A model generated the notes under the pieces. It had not been told where the DNA came from. It did no database searches and saw only the letters and a program-made list of their open reading frames with translations. The translations under genes were made by a program, and so were the position numbers. DNA of 64,000 nucleotides from SIG607 sp045648445 (GTDB lineage Bacteria > Bacillota > Clostridia > Oscillospirales > Acutalibacteraceae), in NCBI GenBank assembly GCA_045648445.1, contig JAZRNY010000009.1, positions 78,925-142,924 on the forward strand, written 5' to 3'. This document shows, one piece after another, positions 15,778 to 25,970 of the stretch; position 1 is the first letter of the stretch; each line of letters begins with the position of its first letter.

Positions 15778-18756
15778 ATGAAAAAGAAATCACTACGCAT
15801 GTTGGCTTGGCTGTTAGCATTAGTTATGTTGTTTTCTGTTGCTTCTGTTTCCGTAATGGCAGCACCTGAAGAAAATGCAGACAATGCAGTTACAGTCACT
15901 CCCGATTCTTCTTCAATGCCTGTAGTATCGACCGGCTCTGAGTTTGATTACACAATGTATCAAAACTCTAATGCGGACGTTCCTGCTGCTAAAGAAGATA
16001 TCGTTGTACCTGCTATTAAGTATACTTCCGAAGCGGGAAGTGAAGTTAAAGCAGGTGAGATGTTTGGAAAGACTGATGTACTTCTTTGGGAAAGTGCAAA
16101 GGGCAGTGTAACCTATACCTTTGATATTCCTGAAGATGCAGTTTATAACATCGAATTTGAATACGGGTTATTAGATTCTTCCGAACGTGATCTTGATCTT
16201 GGAATTAAAATTGACGGTGAGTATCCTTTCTTTGGTGCTGATGGTCTTGAACTTCCAAGAATTTGGACCGATGCTGCTGATTTCCGTGTTGACGACATTG
16301 GTAATCAGTTTGCTCCTGAACAAACTGATTACAAAGGTTTTGTTAAAAAGGCGATTTTTGACGTTTCGGGCGCAACTGTATATCCAATGGAATTCAAATT
16401 CACAAAGGGTAAGCACACTGTAACTGTTGTTAACAACGATTCCGAATCTTTGGCAATCGCCAACGTATCGTTAACAGTTCCTGAATCTTGTGTTCCTACA
16501 TATGCTGAAATTTCTAAGGACTATGCAGCCAAAGGTTATAAGAGCGTTTCGGTAGCGCCAATTGTTGCCGAAGGCGAAAGAGCGTTCATAAAGTCCACTC
16601 GTTCTCTTGTTCCTTATGCGGATAACTCCTCTAATCTTGTAACTCCTTCGAGTGCTACTATTTCTCAACTTAACTATATTGGTGGCGCTAACTGGGCATT
16701 GCCTAACGAAGAAATTACTTGGACTATTGAGGTACCTGAAGACGGTCTATATAACCTTGGTGTTACATTTAGACAGGATCAAGTAGTTAACGGTTTCTCA
16801 TATCGTCATTTGAAGATTGATGGAGAAACTCCTTTTGAAGAGTGTACAAACGTTCAGTTTAACTATGACACCGGTTGGCAAAATCTTGAGTTTGGCAACG
16901 AAAACGGACTTTACGATTTCTATCTTACCAAAGGCACCCATACTATTTCTCTTGCAGGTACTATGGGTAATCTTGCCCCCTCATATTATAAATTAAAAAC
17001 CATTACATCTGAAATCGGTTCTTTCTATATTGAAGTAGTTATGATTACCAGTGAATCTCCTGATAGAAACCGTGACTACGAACTCTTTAGAACCGTTCCT
17101 CAGTTCAATGAACGCTTACAAAAGTTCGCTGACGAACTTCGTTCTCTCGTTGTTGAAATGGAACAACTTTCCGGTGAGAGCGGAAGTAGTTATATTGCTG
17201 CAATTAACAATATGGCTCGTGTTCTTGATTCTATGCGTGAAGATAAGTATATGTCTCATCTTTACATAAGTGACTTCTACACCCAGTATACTACCCTTAG
17301 TTCTTGGTTGTATGAAATGCAGAAGATGCCTCTTTGCGTTGATAGAATTCAGTTTGTAACTTCTGGTTCTGAGTTTAAATTTAAAGAATCTAATTTCTTT
17401 ATGAACCTTGCATTCGGTACTAAGCGTTTCTTTGCTTCTTTTGATGAAGCATACAGCCGCGTTTCCGTTTCTAAAGAAGGAAGTAAAACTATTAAGATTT
17501 GGGTTAACTGGGGTCGTGATCAAGCACAGGTTCTTAACAATCTTATAAATGAATCTTTCGTTCCTTACGCTGAAAAGGAATTGGGTTATTCCGTAAGCGT
17601 TAACCTTGAACTTGTTAATGCAGATATTATTAAAGGTATGCTTTCAGGTAATGCTCCTGATCTTTCGTTACATATGGCGCGTTCTACTCCTGTAAACCTT
17701 GCGCTTCGTGGTGCCCTTGTTGATTTAAATCAGTTTAAAGAACTTGATAAAGACCATGAAGATACTGAAGATTATGAAACCTTTGAAGAGGTTATGGATA
17801 GATTTGGCGACAGCGCAGGTATTCCTTATGAATACAAAGGCGGACTTTACGCGTTGCCTGACCAGCAGTCTTTCTATATCATGTTCTATCGTCATGATAT
17901 ATTTGAACAACTTGGTCTTGAAGTACCACAAACTTGGGATGAATTCCTTGCTGTTACCGCCGTTCTTCAGCGTAACAACATGAACTCGTACTTACCTTAT
18001 ACCAAGATTTCTAATGCTGCTACCGTTAATACCGGTGTAGGTGGTCTTAATCTTTTCTGTTCCGTACTTATGCAGAACGGTGAAGACGGAAATCTTTATA
18101 ATGCTGAAAGAAATCGTTGTATGCTTGATTCTCCCACAGCGCTTAAAGCATTTAGTTATTGGACTGATATGTATACTAAGTATAAGATACCTACCGAAGC
18201 AAGTTTCTATAATCGTTTCAGAGTTGGTACTATTCCTATAGGTATTATGGCTTATACACAGTACACCACATTCGCAGAAGCAGCACCTGAAATTACGGGT
18301 CGTTGGAGCATTGCTCTTATCCCCGGTATTGAAGCAGAAGACGGTACTATTAACCGCACTATTTCAGGTTCCGGTACTGGCTGTTCCATTCTTGAAACAA
18401 GCGAAAATCCTGTTGAGGCTTGGACCTTTATTAAGTGGTGGACTTCTGCCGATACTCAGTCTAGATACAACACAAACGTAGAATCTATCATCGGTACTAT
18501 TTCTCGTGTTACCACTGCCAACCTTGAAGCATTCGAAAAAATGTCTTGGGAGCGCGGTGACTTAGAAATTCTTCTTGAACAACGCGAATGGATTGTTGAA
18601 GTTCCTGAAGTTCCCGGTAGTTACTATGTATCTCGTTCCGTTGACCAGGCATATTGGAATGTTATCAATAACGAAAGCACTCCTAAGGATGCTTTGACAA
18701 GATGGAACTTAGAGGCTAATAATGAAATTGAGCGTAAGATCGCTGAATATAGTTGA
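15778..18756 (+). CDS. Extracellular solute-binding protein with N-terminal carbohydrate-binding-like modules
   Basis: 992 residues, about twice the usual binding-protein length. A signal peptide (LAWLLALVMLFSVASVSVMA) has no lipobox Cys. Two beta-sandwich modules of CBM6/35 or lectin type follow (~70-235 and ~280-425; VTYTFDIPEDAVYNIEFEYG and ITWTIEVPEDGLYNLGVTF). A helical linker precedes a family-1 solute-binding domain (~570-992) starting TIKIWVNWGRDQAQVLNNLI and containing GNAPDLSLHMA. It would capture glycans or oligosaccharides outside the membrane and pass them to the permeases encoded next (AAAGGGGTGG ribosome binding site for the following gene). The substrate is not deducible. Confidence 0.85.
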   Translation: MKKKSLRMLAWLLALVMLFSVASVSVMAAPEENADNAVTVTPDSSSMPVVSTGSEFDYTMYQNSNADVPAAKEDIVVPAIKYTSEAGSEVKAGEMFGKTDVLLWESAKGSVTYTFDIPEDAVYNIEFEYGLLDSSERDLDLGIKIDGEYPFFGADGLELPRIWTDAADFRVDDIGNQFAPEQTDYKGFVKKAIFDVSGATVYPMEFKFTKGKHTVTVVNNDSESLAIANVSLTVPESCVPTYAEISKDYAAKGYKSVSVAPIVAEGERAFIKSTRSLVPYADNSSNLVTPSSATISQLNYIGGANWALPNEEITWTIEVPEDGLYNLGVTFRQDQVVNGFSYRHLKIDGETPFEECTNVQFNYDTGWQNLEFGNENGLYDFYLTKGTHTISLAGTMGNLAPSYYKLKTITSEIGSFYIEVVMITSESPDRNRDYELFRTVPQFNERLQKFADELRSLVVEMEQLSGESGSSYIAAINNMARVLDSMREDKYMSHLYISDFYTQYTTLSSWLYEMQKMPLCVDRIQFVTSGSEFKFKESNFFMNLAFGTKRFFASFDEAYSRVSVSKEGSKTIKIWVNWGRDQAQVLNNLINESFVPYAEKELGYSVSVNLELVNADIIKGMLSGNAPDLSLHMARSTPVNLALRGALVDLNQFKELDKDHEDTEDYETFEEVMDRFGDSAGIPYEYKGGLYALPDQQSFYIMFYRHDIFEQLGLEVPQTWDEFLAVTAVLQRNNMNSYLPYTKISNAATVNTGVGGLNLFCSVLMQNGEDGNLYNAERNRCMLDSPTALKAFSYWTDMYTKYKIPTEASFYNRFRVGTIPIGIMAYTQYTTFAEAAPEITGRWSIALIPGIEAEDGTINRTISGSGTGCSILETSENPVEAWTFIKWWTSADTQSRYNTNVESIIGTISRVTTANLEAFEKMSWERGDLEILLEQREWIVEVPEVPGSYYVSRSVDQAYWNVINNESTPKDALTRWNLEANNEIERKIAEYS

Positions 18757-18776
18757 GAAAGGGGTGGAGCATAATT

Positions 18777-19691
18777 ATGGCAAAAGTTAAGAAAATCGAA
18801 AGTAAACAAATGAGTTTTAGGGAAAGTGTGCCTTATTACGTGCTTATTGCTCCCTTCCTTTTGATGTTCATTTTGTTTACCGTATTACCTATTCTTGCAT
18901 CATTGGTTTTAAGTTTCTTTAACTTCGATATGATCAAAACCTTACAGTTTAACGGACTTGATAACTACGTTCGTTTGCTTATAAATGATGAAATATTTAT
19001 GACAACTGTTAAAAATACCTTAGTATTTGCAGTTGTTACAGGTCCTTTAGGCTTCCTTTTATCATTCGTTCTTGCATGGTTCATAAATGAATTCTCTCCC
19101 TTTATAAGAACGTTGCTTTCGTTTATGTTCTATTGTCCTTCTCTTGTTGGTAATGCATACTTCATTTGGCAGGTTGCCTTTAGTAGCGATAGTTACGGTT
19201 ATATAAACAGTGCGTTACTTTCAATGGGCTTTATACAAGAACCTATATATTGGCTTTCAAATGAAGAATATTTGATGCCCATTATCATTATTGTTCAGTT
19301 ATGGCAAAGTATGGGTGTATCCTTCCTTTCTAATATATCCGGTCTTCAAAACGTTAACGGAGAACTTTATGAAGCAGGTGCTATTGACGGTATTAGAACT
19401 CGTTGGCAGGAACTTTGGTACATAACTCTTCCTGCAATGCAACATATGCTTTTATTTAGTGCCGTTATGCAGATTGCAGGTGCGTTCTCTGTAAGTGCTA
19501 TCGCCGTTCAAATGGCAGGTTATCCTTCGGTTAACTACTGTGTAGATACTATTGTATCTTACCTTTCTGACGTTGGTGGTACTCGTTATGAAATGGGTTA
19601 TGCTTCTGCGATGTCAGTAGTTCTATTTGTTATGATGGCTTTATCTAGGTCGCTTATTAAGAAGGCTATTAATAGCCTGGGCAATGATTAA
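18777..19691 (+). CDS. Sugar ABC transporter permease (MalF/UgpA type)
   Basis: 304 residues from the ATG at 18777; an upstream TTG overlapping the previous stop is less likely because the ribosome binding site GAAAGGGGTGG lies between. Six transmembrane segments are evident (first: YVLIAPFLLMFILFTVLPIL), with the EAA loop EAGAIDGIRTRWQELWYITLP, which contacts the ATPase. It forms a heterodimer with the next gene product. The family is COG1175. Confidence 0.92.
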   Translation: MAKVKKIESKQMSFRESVPYYVLIAPFLLMFILFTVLPILASLVLSFFNFDMIKTLQFNGLDNYVRLLINDEIFMTTVKNTLVFAVVTGPLGFLLSFVLAWFINEFSPFIRTLLSFMFYCPSLVGNAYFIWQVAFSSDSYGYINSALLSMGFIQEPIYWLSNEEYLMPIIIIVQLWQSMGVSFLSNISGLQNVNGELYEAGAIDGIRTRWQELWYITLPAMQHMLLFSAVMQIAGAFSVSAIAVQMAGYPSVNYCVDTIVSYLSDVGGTRYEMGYASAMSVVLFVMMALSRSLIKKAINSLGND

Positions 19692-19707
19692 GAAAGGAGG
19701 AAAATGA

Positions 19708-20622
19708 ATGTTTCGTGCTAAAGAATATAACTCTGCCGGAAAGCGAGTTTTTATGAAAGTTACGAAAAAGAATCAAGCAAAACGTTATACACGTTCTAAG
19801 GTTGGTAACTTTTTCTATATACTTTTCCTTGTGGCTTTCGGTGCTTTCTCAGTTCTTCCTTTGATCTACTGTATTGCTACATCTTTCAAACCTCTTGATG
19901 AACTTTTAATTTTCCCTCCGAGATTCTTCGTTACTCGTCCTACTCCTGAAAACTATCTCGCGTTGCCGGGACTTCTTTCTAACCTTCGCGTTCCGCTTTC
20001 AAGATACATTTTCAACAGTCTTTTTGTTTCTGTTGTTTGTACTTTCCTTTTCGTAGTTGTTGCTACTATGGCAGCTTTCGTTCTTGCTAGAAGTGAAATT
20101 AAAGGTAAGAAAGTTATCTTCCTTCTCGTACAGTTTGCTCTCTTGTTTAACGGTTATACTCTTGGTATTCCGCGTTATCTTATCTATTCCTATACAGGAA
20201 TGATTGATACATATTGGGTTATGATTCTTCCTCATATTGCTTCTACTATGGGTGTATTCCTTATGAAACAGTATATGGAAGGCGCGGTTCCGGTTGCTTT
20301 ACTAGAAGCGGCGCGAATTGACGGTGCAGGGCCGTTCAGAATTTTCTGGCAGATAGTATTACCTATCGTTAAACCTTGCTTACTCACTCTTACTCTATTC
20401 GGTTTCCGCGATGCTTGGGCATCTATTCCTGACGGTACCGTATTTAGTGAAACACTCAAAACGTTACCTACCATTATGGGTCAGATCACTTCCGGTGGTA
20501 TTGCTCGTTCAGGTAGTGCGATGGCTGTAACTGTTATTATGATGATTCCTCCTATTCTTGTGTATATGATTTCTCAGAGTAGTATTAAGGAATCTATGAG
20601 CAGTGCAGGTATTAAGGGTTAA
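19708..20622 (+). CDS. Sugar ABC transporter permease (MalG type)
   Basis: 304 residues. After a basic N-terminus there are six transmembrane helices and the EAA motif EAARIDGAGPFRIFWQIVLP typical of COG0395 permeases. It partners the preceding MalF-type permease. A strong ribosome binding site AAAGGAGG precedes the ATG. The operon contains a second permease pair further on; no ATPase gene is present, so a shared MsmX/UgpC-like ATPase elsewhere is expected. Confidence 0.92.
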   Translation: MFRAKEYNSAGKRVFMKVTKKNQAKRYTRSKVGNFFYILFLVAFGAFSVLPLIYCIATSFKPLDELLIFPPRFFVTRPTPENYLALPGLLSNLRVPLSRYIFNSLFVSVVCTFLFVVVATMAAFVLARSEIKGKKVIFLLVQFALLFNGYTLGIPRYLIYSYTGMIDTYWVMILPHIASTMGVFLMKQYMEGAVPVALLEAARIDGAGPFRIFWQIVLPIVKPCLLTLTLFGFRDAWASIPDGTVFSETLKTLPTIMGQITSGGIARSGSAMAVTVIMMIPPILVYMISQSSIKESMSSAGIKG

Positions 20623-20633
20623 GGAGGATAATT

Positions 20634-22766
20634 ATGAAAAATAGATTAGTTCGTTTTATTTCAGTTCTCCTTGCTCTCTGTATATTACTCAGCATTCCTG
20701 CTGGTGCTACAGGTTTTATCAAGGAAACAGGTGACGTTCCTTACGACACATTTACTTATTGGGATAGCGCTAACGTTGCATCGTCTTTTGCAGTTCGCGC
20801 AACCGGTATGTTCGATTACTACGGTATCTATTTCAATGAAGATTTTGAAAATGTGAATATTAATTCTTATACTGATGTTTCAGTAGATAAAGAAGATAAC
20901 GTTTACATTCTTGATGGCGCTTCATCTGCAGTTCATATTTTCAATAAAGAATATGAATATGTTAAAACTATTGGAAAAATAGTTGGTGCTGATGGCACTG
21001 AATATAATTATTCAGGTTCACAAGGTTTATATGTTTCCGCGATTGGAGAGTTATACATTTGTGACACTAATAATAAACGTGTTTTGATTTCTGATCTTGA
21101 CGGAAATTTAAAAGGTGAACCTCTTTTACTTCCTAAGTCTAACCTTATTCCTGAAGATTTTGATTACAAGCCCGAAAAAATCACTGTAGACTCAAGCAAT
21201 TATATTTACGTACTTAGTGATGGTTCTTTCTACGGCGCTATTCTTTATTCTCCTTCGGGCGAATTCCTTGGTTTCTTTGGTGCTAATACCGTAAAAACCA
21301 CTTTGCTTAGTGCTCTTGTTAGTTTGTGGAATAAATTAACGATGACTGATGCAAAATATGCTGCTCAGATTCGTAAACTTCCTTTCCAGTTTACCGACCT
21401 TTATGTAGATGATCAGGACTTCGTTTATACTGCTACCGGCCGTACCGAAAAGAACATTGAAAAAGGTCAGGTTAAGAGATTGAGCCCTGGCGGTATTGAT
21501 ATTCTTAAGGCTGAAAGTGTTACTTTCGGTGTAAGAAAGATCATTCCGCTAAACGGTGATTATCGTTATCCTGACGTTGCAGGTTTGGCGATTAACTCTG
21601 ACAACTTCATATTCACTTACGATAGTAGTTCGGGTTATATCTCTGTTTTTGATAACGATAGCAAAATGCTTAATACTTTTGCCGGTGGTTCTGCTAATGC
21701 CGGAGATCAAGACGGTACATTTATGATGGCTTCCGCTATCGAAGTTAACTCAAATAATGATATCATAGTTCTTGACAGTGTTAAAAAATGCTTTACTGTA
21801 TTTAAGATTAACGATCATGGTAAACTTCTTTTTGAAGCAAGTGTTCTTACTCGTAACGGTGATTATGAAGCAGCACGTCCTATGTGGCTTGAGGTAATCA
21901 AGAATGACCGTAACTGTCAAGTAGCATATTCCGGTCTTGCTCGTACTTATTATGCTGAAGGCGACTATAAAAACGCAATGAAATATGCTCAGATAGGTTA
22001 TGACTACCATACCTACTCTTTGTCTTTTGAATTCGTTCGTCGTAATATTATCGAAGATAAAATCTATCTTTTTGCTGCTATTATTTTACTAGTAGTTATA
22101 GCAGTAGCTGTTTATATGTACTTTAAGAAAAAGAATAATCTTGTTCTTATTAAAAACCGTGATATTCAGTTACTTTCTCGTTCTGTTCTTCATCCCGGAG
22201 AAGTTTTTACCGAGATTAAAGAAAAGAAACGCGGTTCAGTACTTATCGGTCTTATTCTTATTGTAATTTACTATATTACTGCAACTCTTAAAGAGACTGA
22301 AAGTGGATTCTTATTTAAGTCTCCGTCTAACACAAGTTTCAACTCACTTCTTGTTTTATTACAGTCGTTAGGTTTGGTTGTTCTTTGGACAATTTGTAAC
22401 TGGGCTATTTGTACTTTACAAGATGGTAAGGGTAAACTTCGTGAAATCTTTATTGTTGCTTCGTATAGTATTATCCCGTTAATTATTTCAAATATTGTTT
22501 ACATTATAGCATCAAATGCGATACTTGAAAGTGAAGCAGCATTCCTCGAAATTTTCGTTACGGTAATGACTTTACTTACTGCATATATGCTTATTATGGG
22601 AACAATGATTATTCACGATTATACATTCGGAAAATTTGTTGGAACAACTATTATGTCTGTTCTCGGAATACTGATTGTAATATTCTTGGCTATAGTAATT
22701 GTTATTCTCGTACAGCAGTTAATTTTATTCGTAGGAACTGTTTATCGTGAATTTATGTATCGATGA
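20634..22766 (+). CDS. NHL-repeat / TPR / Yip1-domain membrane protein
   Basis: 710 residues. A signal peptide (FISVLLALCILLSIPAGATG) is followed by an extracellular six-bladed-propeller-like region of NHL repeats (~75-400; DVSVDKEDNVYILDG, LYICDTNNKRV). A short TPR-like segment follows (DYEAARPMWLEVI ... YYAEGDYKNAMKYA, ~415-460), then one transmembrane helix (~477-497) and a Yip1-type multispanning domain (~510-705). Homologues are known as YIP1 family proteins placed inside carbohydrate ABC operons of Firmicutes. Its role is not established; a sensor or assembly factor for the transporter is plausible. Confidence 0.75.
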   Translation: MKNRLVRFISVLLALCILLSIPAGATGFIKETGDVPYDTFTYWDSANVASSFAVRATGMFDYYGIYFNEDFENVNINSYTDVSVDKEDNVYILDGASSAVHIFNKEYEYVKTIGKIVGADGTEYNYSGSQGLYVSAIGELYICDTNNKRVLISDLDGNLKGEPLLLPKSNLIPEDFDYKPEKITVDSSNYIYVLSDGSFYGAILYSPSGEFLGFFGANTVKTTLLSALVSLWNKLTMTDAKYAAQIRKLPFQFTDLYVDDQDFVYTATGRTEKNIEKGQVKRLSPGGIDILKAESVTFGVRKIIPLNGDYRYPDVAGLAINSDNFIFTYDSSSGYISVFDNDSKMLNTFAGGSANAGDQDGTFMMASAIEVNSNNDIIVLDSVKKCFTVFKINDHGKLLFEASVLTRNGDYEAARPMWLEVIKNDRNCQVAYSGLARTYYAEGDYKNAMKYAQIGYDYHTYSLSFEFVRRNIIEDKIYLFAAIILLVVIAVAVYMYFKKKNNLVLIKNRDIQLLSRSVLHPGEVFTEIKEKKRGSVLIGLILIVIYYITATLKETESGFLFKSPSNTSFNSLLVLLQSLGLVVLWTICNWAICTLQDGKGKLREIFIVASYSIIPLIISNIVYIIASNAILESEAAFLEIFVTVMTLLTAYMLIMGTMIIHDYTFGKFVGTTIMSVLGILIVIFLAIVIVILVQQLILFVGTVYREFMYR

Positions 22767-22781
22767 AAGGGGAGAACTTAA

Positions 22782-25037
22782 ATGAAAAGTTTTTTTAAGA
22801 AAAGTTTGATAGTTGTTCTTTGTTTAATAATGGTTCTCTCTCTTTCTGCATGTTCTAAAAAGAATAAAGATGAACTTGTTAATCCGATTGCGTTTGATAA
22901 AAATCATACGAATAATCCTTCTGATTCTTTTGTTATTACTAATGATAGTTCTGCTTATGAACTTCGTTGGGATGCAGAAAAGTTAAGAATTTTACTTGTT
23001 AACAAGGAGACCGGTAGAATTAGTTCAGTTACTCCATCTAATCTTTTGGATGGCAGAACCGATGAAAACGGTGTACAAATTAACAATCATCCAAAAATTG
23101 AGGGTAACATCCTTATAGAGTACATTGATAAGGTTAATAACTCTGTATCAAAAACTGCTAACGGCTACGTGCAGTCTTTGAAATACAAAACATATTCTAT
23201 CGAAAAAACTGCCGATGGAAATGGTTTTAAACTTATTTACTATTTTGATAAAGCTGGTATTTCTATTCCCGTTATCTATTCACTTCTTGATGATGGTATA
23301 AAAATGACCATTGTTCCTGAAGAAATTACCGAAACCGAAGATAACATTATTAGTAAGGTATCAATTGCTCCTTTCTTTTGTTCCGTTCCTAACATAGATG
23401 AAGACGCATATCTTTTCTATCCTTCGGGCTCAGGTGCAATTATCGAGGCAAATAACAGTAATGATATTAGTACATATCTTTCTGATGAAGTTTATGGTAA
23501 AGATGCTCTTGAAGGTGAATATATGAGAGTATCTTGGTCAGCTTCCGAAACCGTAAGACTTCCTGTTTTTGGTAGCAAAAACGGTAATGAAGGTGTACTA
23601 GGCGTTATTTCGGAAGGTGCCGATAATGCAATTATTAATGCTGATATCGGAAATGCTACTATCGGTTATTCTTGCGTATATGCCACTTTTAAAATTAGAG
23701 GTAGCAATACTGCTAGTAAGGTTGCTAACGGTCTCCAATATTCAGAACAGTACGCTTACACTCCTATGTCGGTTAATTTCTACCCATTAGATGGTGAAGA
23801 TGCCAATTACATAGGTATGGCTAATCGCTATCGTAAGTTTTTGATTGATGAAAAGGGTATGACCGATAAAACCGAACAGGCTAGTACCAGCATTTCTCTT
23901 GTTGGTGGTACATTGCTTAATACTTCTTTCTTAGGTATGCCTAAAACCGAAGTTTTTGCAACAACTACTGTTAAAGAAGCTGAAACTATTCTTACTGATC
24001 TTAACGGTCAGTTAAAGGTTCCTATGGTTGCTGACCTTTATGGTTTTGGTTCTACCGGTGTAGATGCCGGTAAACCTGCAGGTAATCTTGAAATAGCAAA
24101 AACAATTGGTAATGAAAATCAAGTTAAAAAATTGTCTGCTAAATGTAAAGAACTTGGTATTGATCTTTATTTTGACTATGATTTATTGCATTTTACCAGC
24201 GATGGTGTGGATTTAACTATCACTAAAGGTGGTTCTGCAAAGGGTCCCGGTCACATTTATACTAGATGGTATTCTTTCGAACTTGGTACTAGTACTTCTG
24301 CTCCTCATTGCTATTTGGTTGGCCGTAAAGAATTGCCTGTACTTGCTGAAAAAGCGGCTAAACATACCAAGTCGATGGATGTTCAGGGTATTTCCTTTAG
24401 AAAGATAACTTCCAGAGCATATTCTGACTATAGTTATAACAGAAGCATTGCTAAGGCTAATATGGGTAATGACGTTGCTGAAATAATGAAGAAAATGAAC
24501 GCTTCTGGATTAAAGGTTCTTGGTAATCAGGCTAACGAGTATGCTGCTATTTATTCCGATGCAATTATAGATGTTCCTGTTTCTTCTAACAAATACACTG
24601 TATTTGATTATGACGTTCCTTTCTATCAGTTAGTATTTAAGGGTTATGTTCCTATGTACGGTGTTGCTATAAACACTACTACTAACCACAATGATGCACT
24701 TCTTCGTTGTATCGAAGGTGGCTCCAACCTTAAATATACTGTTATGAACAATTATGATAACGATCTTCTTACTTCAAAAATTCAGATATTTAATTCTTTA
24801 TTATATGAAGATAACAAAGATGAAATCGTTTCCGTGGTTAACGCTAATGCTGATTACTTTAATGCTATTGCAGACGCTCACATCGTTAATCATGTATGTG
24901 TAAATAAGGACGTTCGTAAGGTAGTTTATGATAACGGTATTGTCGTTTACATTAACTACGGTGTTAAAGATTACGTATCGGATATGGGCACTGTTGCTGC
25001 AGGTTCTTACATTTACGGAAGGGAGGTAACTGAATAA
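22782..25037 (+). CDS. DUF5696-like glycoside-hydrolase-fold lipoprotein
   Basis: 751 residues with a lipoprotein signal ending LSACSKK (Cys24). An N-terminal beta-rich region (~50-340) precedes a (beta/alpha)-barrel-like half (KVPMVADLYGFG, CKELGIDLYFDYDLLHF, LKVLGNQANEYAA). It matches what I recall of DUF5696 proteins that travel with Yip1 proteins and two permease pairs. The fold suggests an enzyme or binding protein acting on carbohydrate at the cell surface. No catalytic residues can be named. It ends 1 bp into the next gene's start (TAATG overlap). Confidence 0.65.
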   Translation: MKSFFKKSLIVVLCLIMVLSLSACSKKNKDELVNPIAFDKNHTNNPSDSFVITNDSSAYELRWDAEKLRILLVNKETGRISSVTPSNLLDGRTDENGVQINNHPKIEGNILIEYIDKVNNSVSKTANGYVQSLKYKTYSIEKTADGNGFKLIYYFDKAGISIPVIYSLLDDGIKMTIVPEEITETEDNIISKVSIAPFFCSVPNIDEDAYLFYPSGSGAIIEANNSNDISTYLSDEVYGKDALEGEYMRVSWSASETVRLPVFGSKNGNEGVLGVISEGADNAIINADIGNATIGYSCVYATFKIRGSNTASKVANGLQYSEQYAYTPMSVNFYPLDGEDANYIGMANRYRKFLIDEKGMTDKTEQASTSISLVGGTLLNTSFLGMPKTEVFATTTVKEAETILTDLNGQLKVPMVADLYGFGSTGVDAGKPAGNLEIAKTIGNENQVKKLSAKCKELGIDLYFDYDLLHFTSDGVDLTITKGGSAKGPGHIYTRWYSFELGTSTSAPHCYLVGRKELPVLAEKAAKHTKSMDVQGISFRKITSRAYSDYSYNRSIAKANMGNDVAEIMKKMNASGLKVLGNQANEYAAIYSDAIIDVPVSSNKYTVFDYDVPFYQLVFKGYVPMYGVAINTTTNHNDALLRCIEGGSNLKYTVMNNYDNDLLTSKIQIFNSLLYEDNKDEIVSVVNANADYFNAIADAHIVNHVCVNKDVRKVVYDNGIVVYINYGVKDYVSDMGTVAAGSYIYGREVTE

Positions 25038-25957
25038 TGGCTAATTCAAATGTTGCAAAAAAACCAAAAAAGAGTATTCATGCAAGAGGCATTGAGGCTC
25101 TTAAAGAACGCTATGGTTGGACCTGTGTTTCTATTTGGGTTATTGGTTTGGTATTATTCTTTATTATTCCGATTTTTCAGTCTATTTTCTTTACCTTCTG
25201 CAAAGTAAGACTTGTTGCAGGCGACCTTCAGACCACTTGGATTGGTTTTGAAAATTTAAAGTATATATTTGCTGTAGATCCGAATTATACTAATAATCTT
25301 TCTATGGGTGTTATTCAGTTTGCTTATTCTTTCCCGATTATCTTGGTGCTTAGTTTAATACTTGCACTTATGCTTAATCAAAAATTTAAGGGTAGAATCT
25401 TCTTCCGTGCTATTTACTTCCTTCCCGTTATTATTGCAAGTGGCGTTATTCTTGGTACAATAATTGGTGAAAAATCAGTTGGTGCAAGTGGTAACGACGA
25501 AGCAGTTACTGCTAATATGATTAACGTTAGGGAATTGGTAGAATGGACCGGTTTGCCCGAAAAAATCGGCAAATATTTTGAATCTGCAATTAACGCTATT
25601 ATGAACCTTGTTTGGAAATGCGGTGTTCAGATTATTCTCTTTATTGCTGGTATGCAGTCTATTCCTGACCTTTATTACGAAGTTTCAAAGGTTGAAGGTG
25701 CTACCGGTTGGGAAGAATTCTGGTTTATTACATTCCCATCTCTTTCAAGAGTTATTACACTAGTTACAGTATTTACAATGGTCGAGTTAATGACGTCGCA
25801 AACCGATAAAGTTATGGCACAGGCATATAACCTTATCAGTTCTCAGATGTTTGGTGAAAGTTCCGCTATGCTTTGGGTATACTTCTGCATAATCGGCGCT
25901 ATTCTTGGCACAATTTTGTTTGCATTCAATCATTTTTGTGCTAAAAAGTGGGAATAA
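25037..25957 (+). CDS. Sugar ABC transporter permease (MalF type), second pair
   Basis: 306 residues, six transmembrane helices (first: SIWVIGLVLFFIIPIFQSIFF) and an EAA-like loop VEGATGWEEFWFITFPSL. An unusual ~45-residue hydrophilic stretch (EKSVGASGNDEAVTANMI ...) sits between helices 3 and 4. It overlaps the DUF5696-like gene by 1 bp, so the two are translationally coupled. It forms a pair with the next gene. Confidence 0.9.
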   Translation: MANSNVAKKPKKSIHARGIEALKERYGWTCVSIWVIGLVLFFIIPIFQSIFFTFCKVRLVAGDLQTTWIGFENLKYIFAVDPNYTNNLSMGVIQFAYSFPIILVLSLILALMLNQKFKGRIFFRAIYFLPVIIASGVILGTIIGEKSVGASGNDEAVTANMINVRELVEWTGLPEKIGKYFESAINAIMNLVWKCGVQIILFIAGMQSIPDLYYEVSKVEGATGWEEFWFITFPSLSRVITLVTVFTMVELMTSQTDKVMAQAYNLISSQMFGESSAMLWVYFCIIGAILGTILFAFNHFCAKKWE

Positions 25958-25970
25958 GGAGGGGTAGAAT

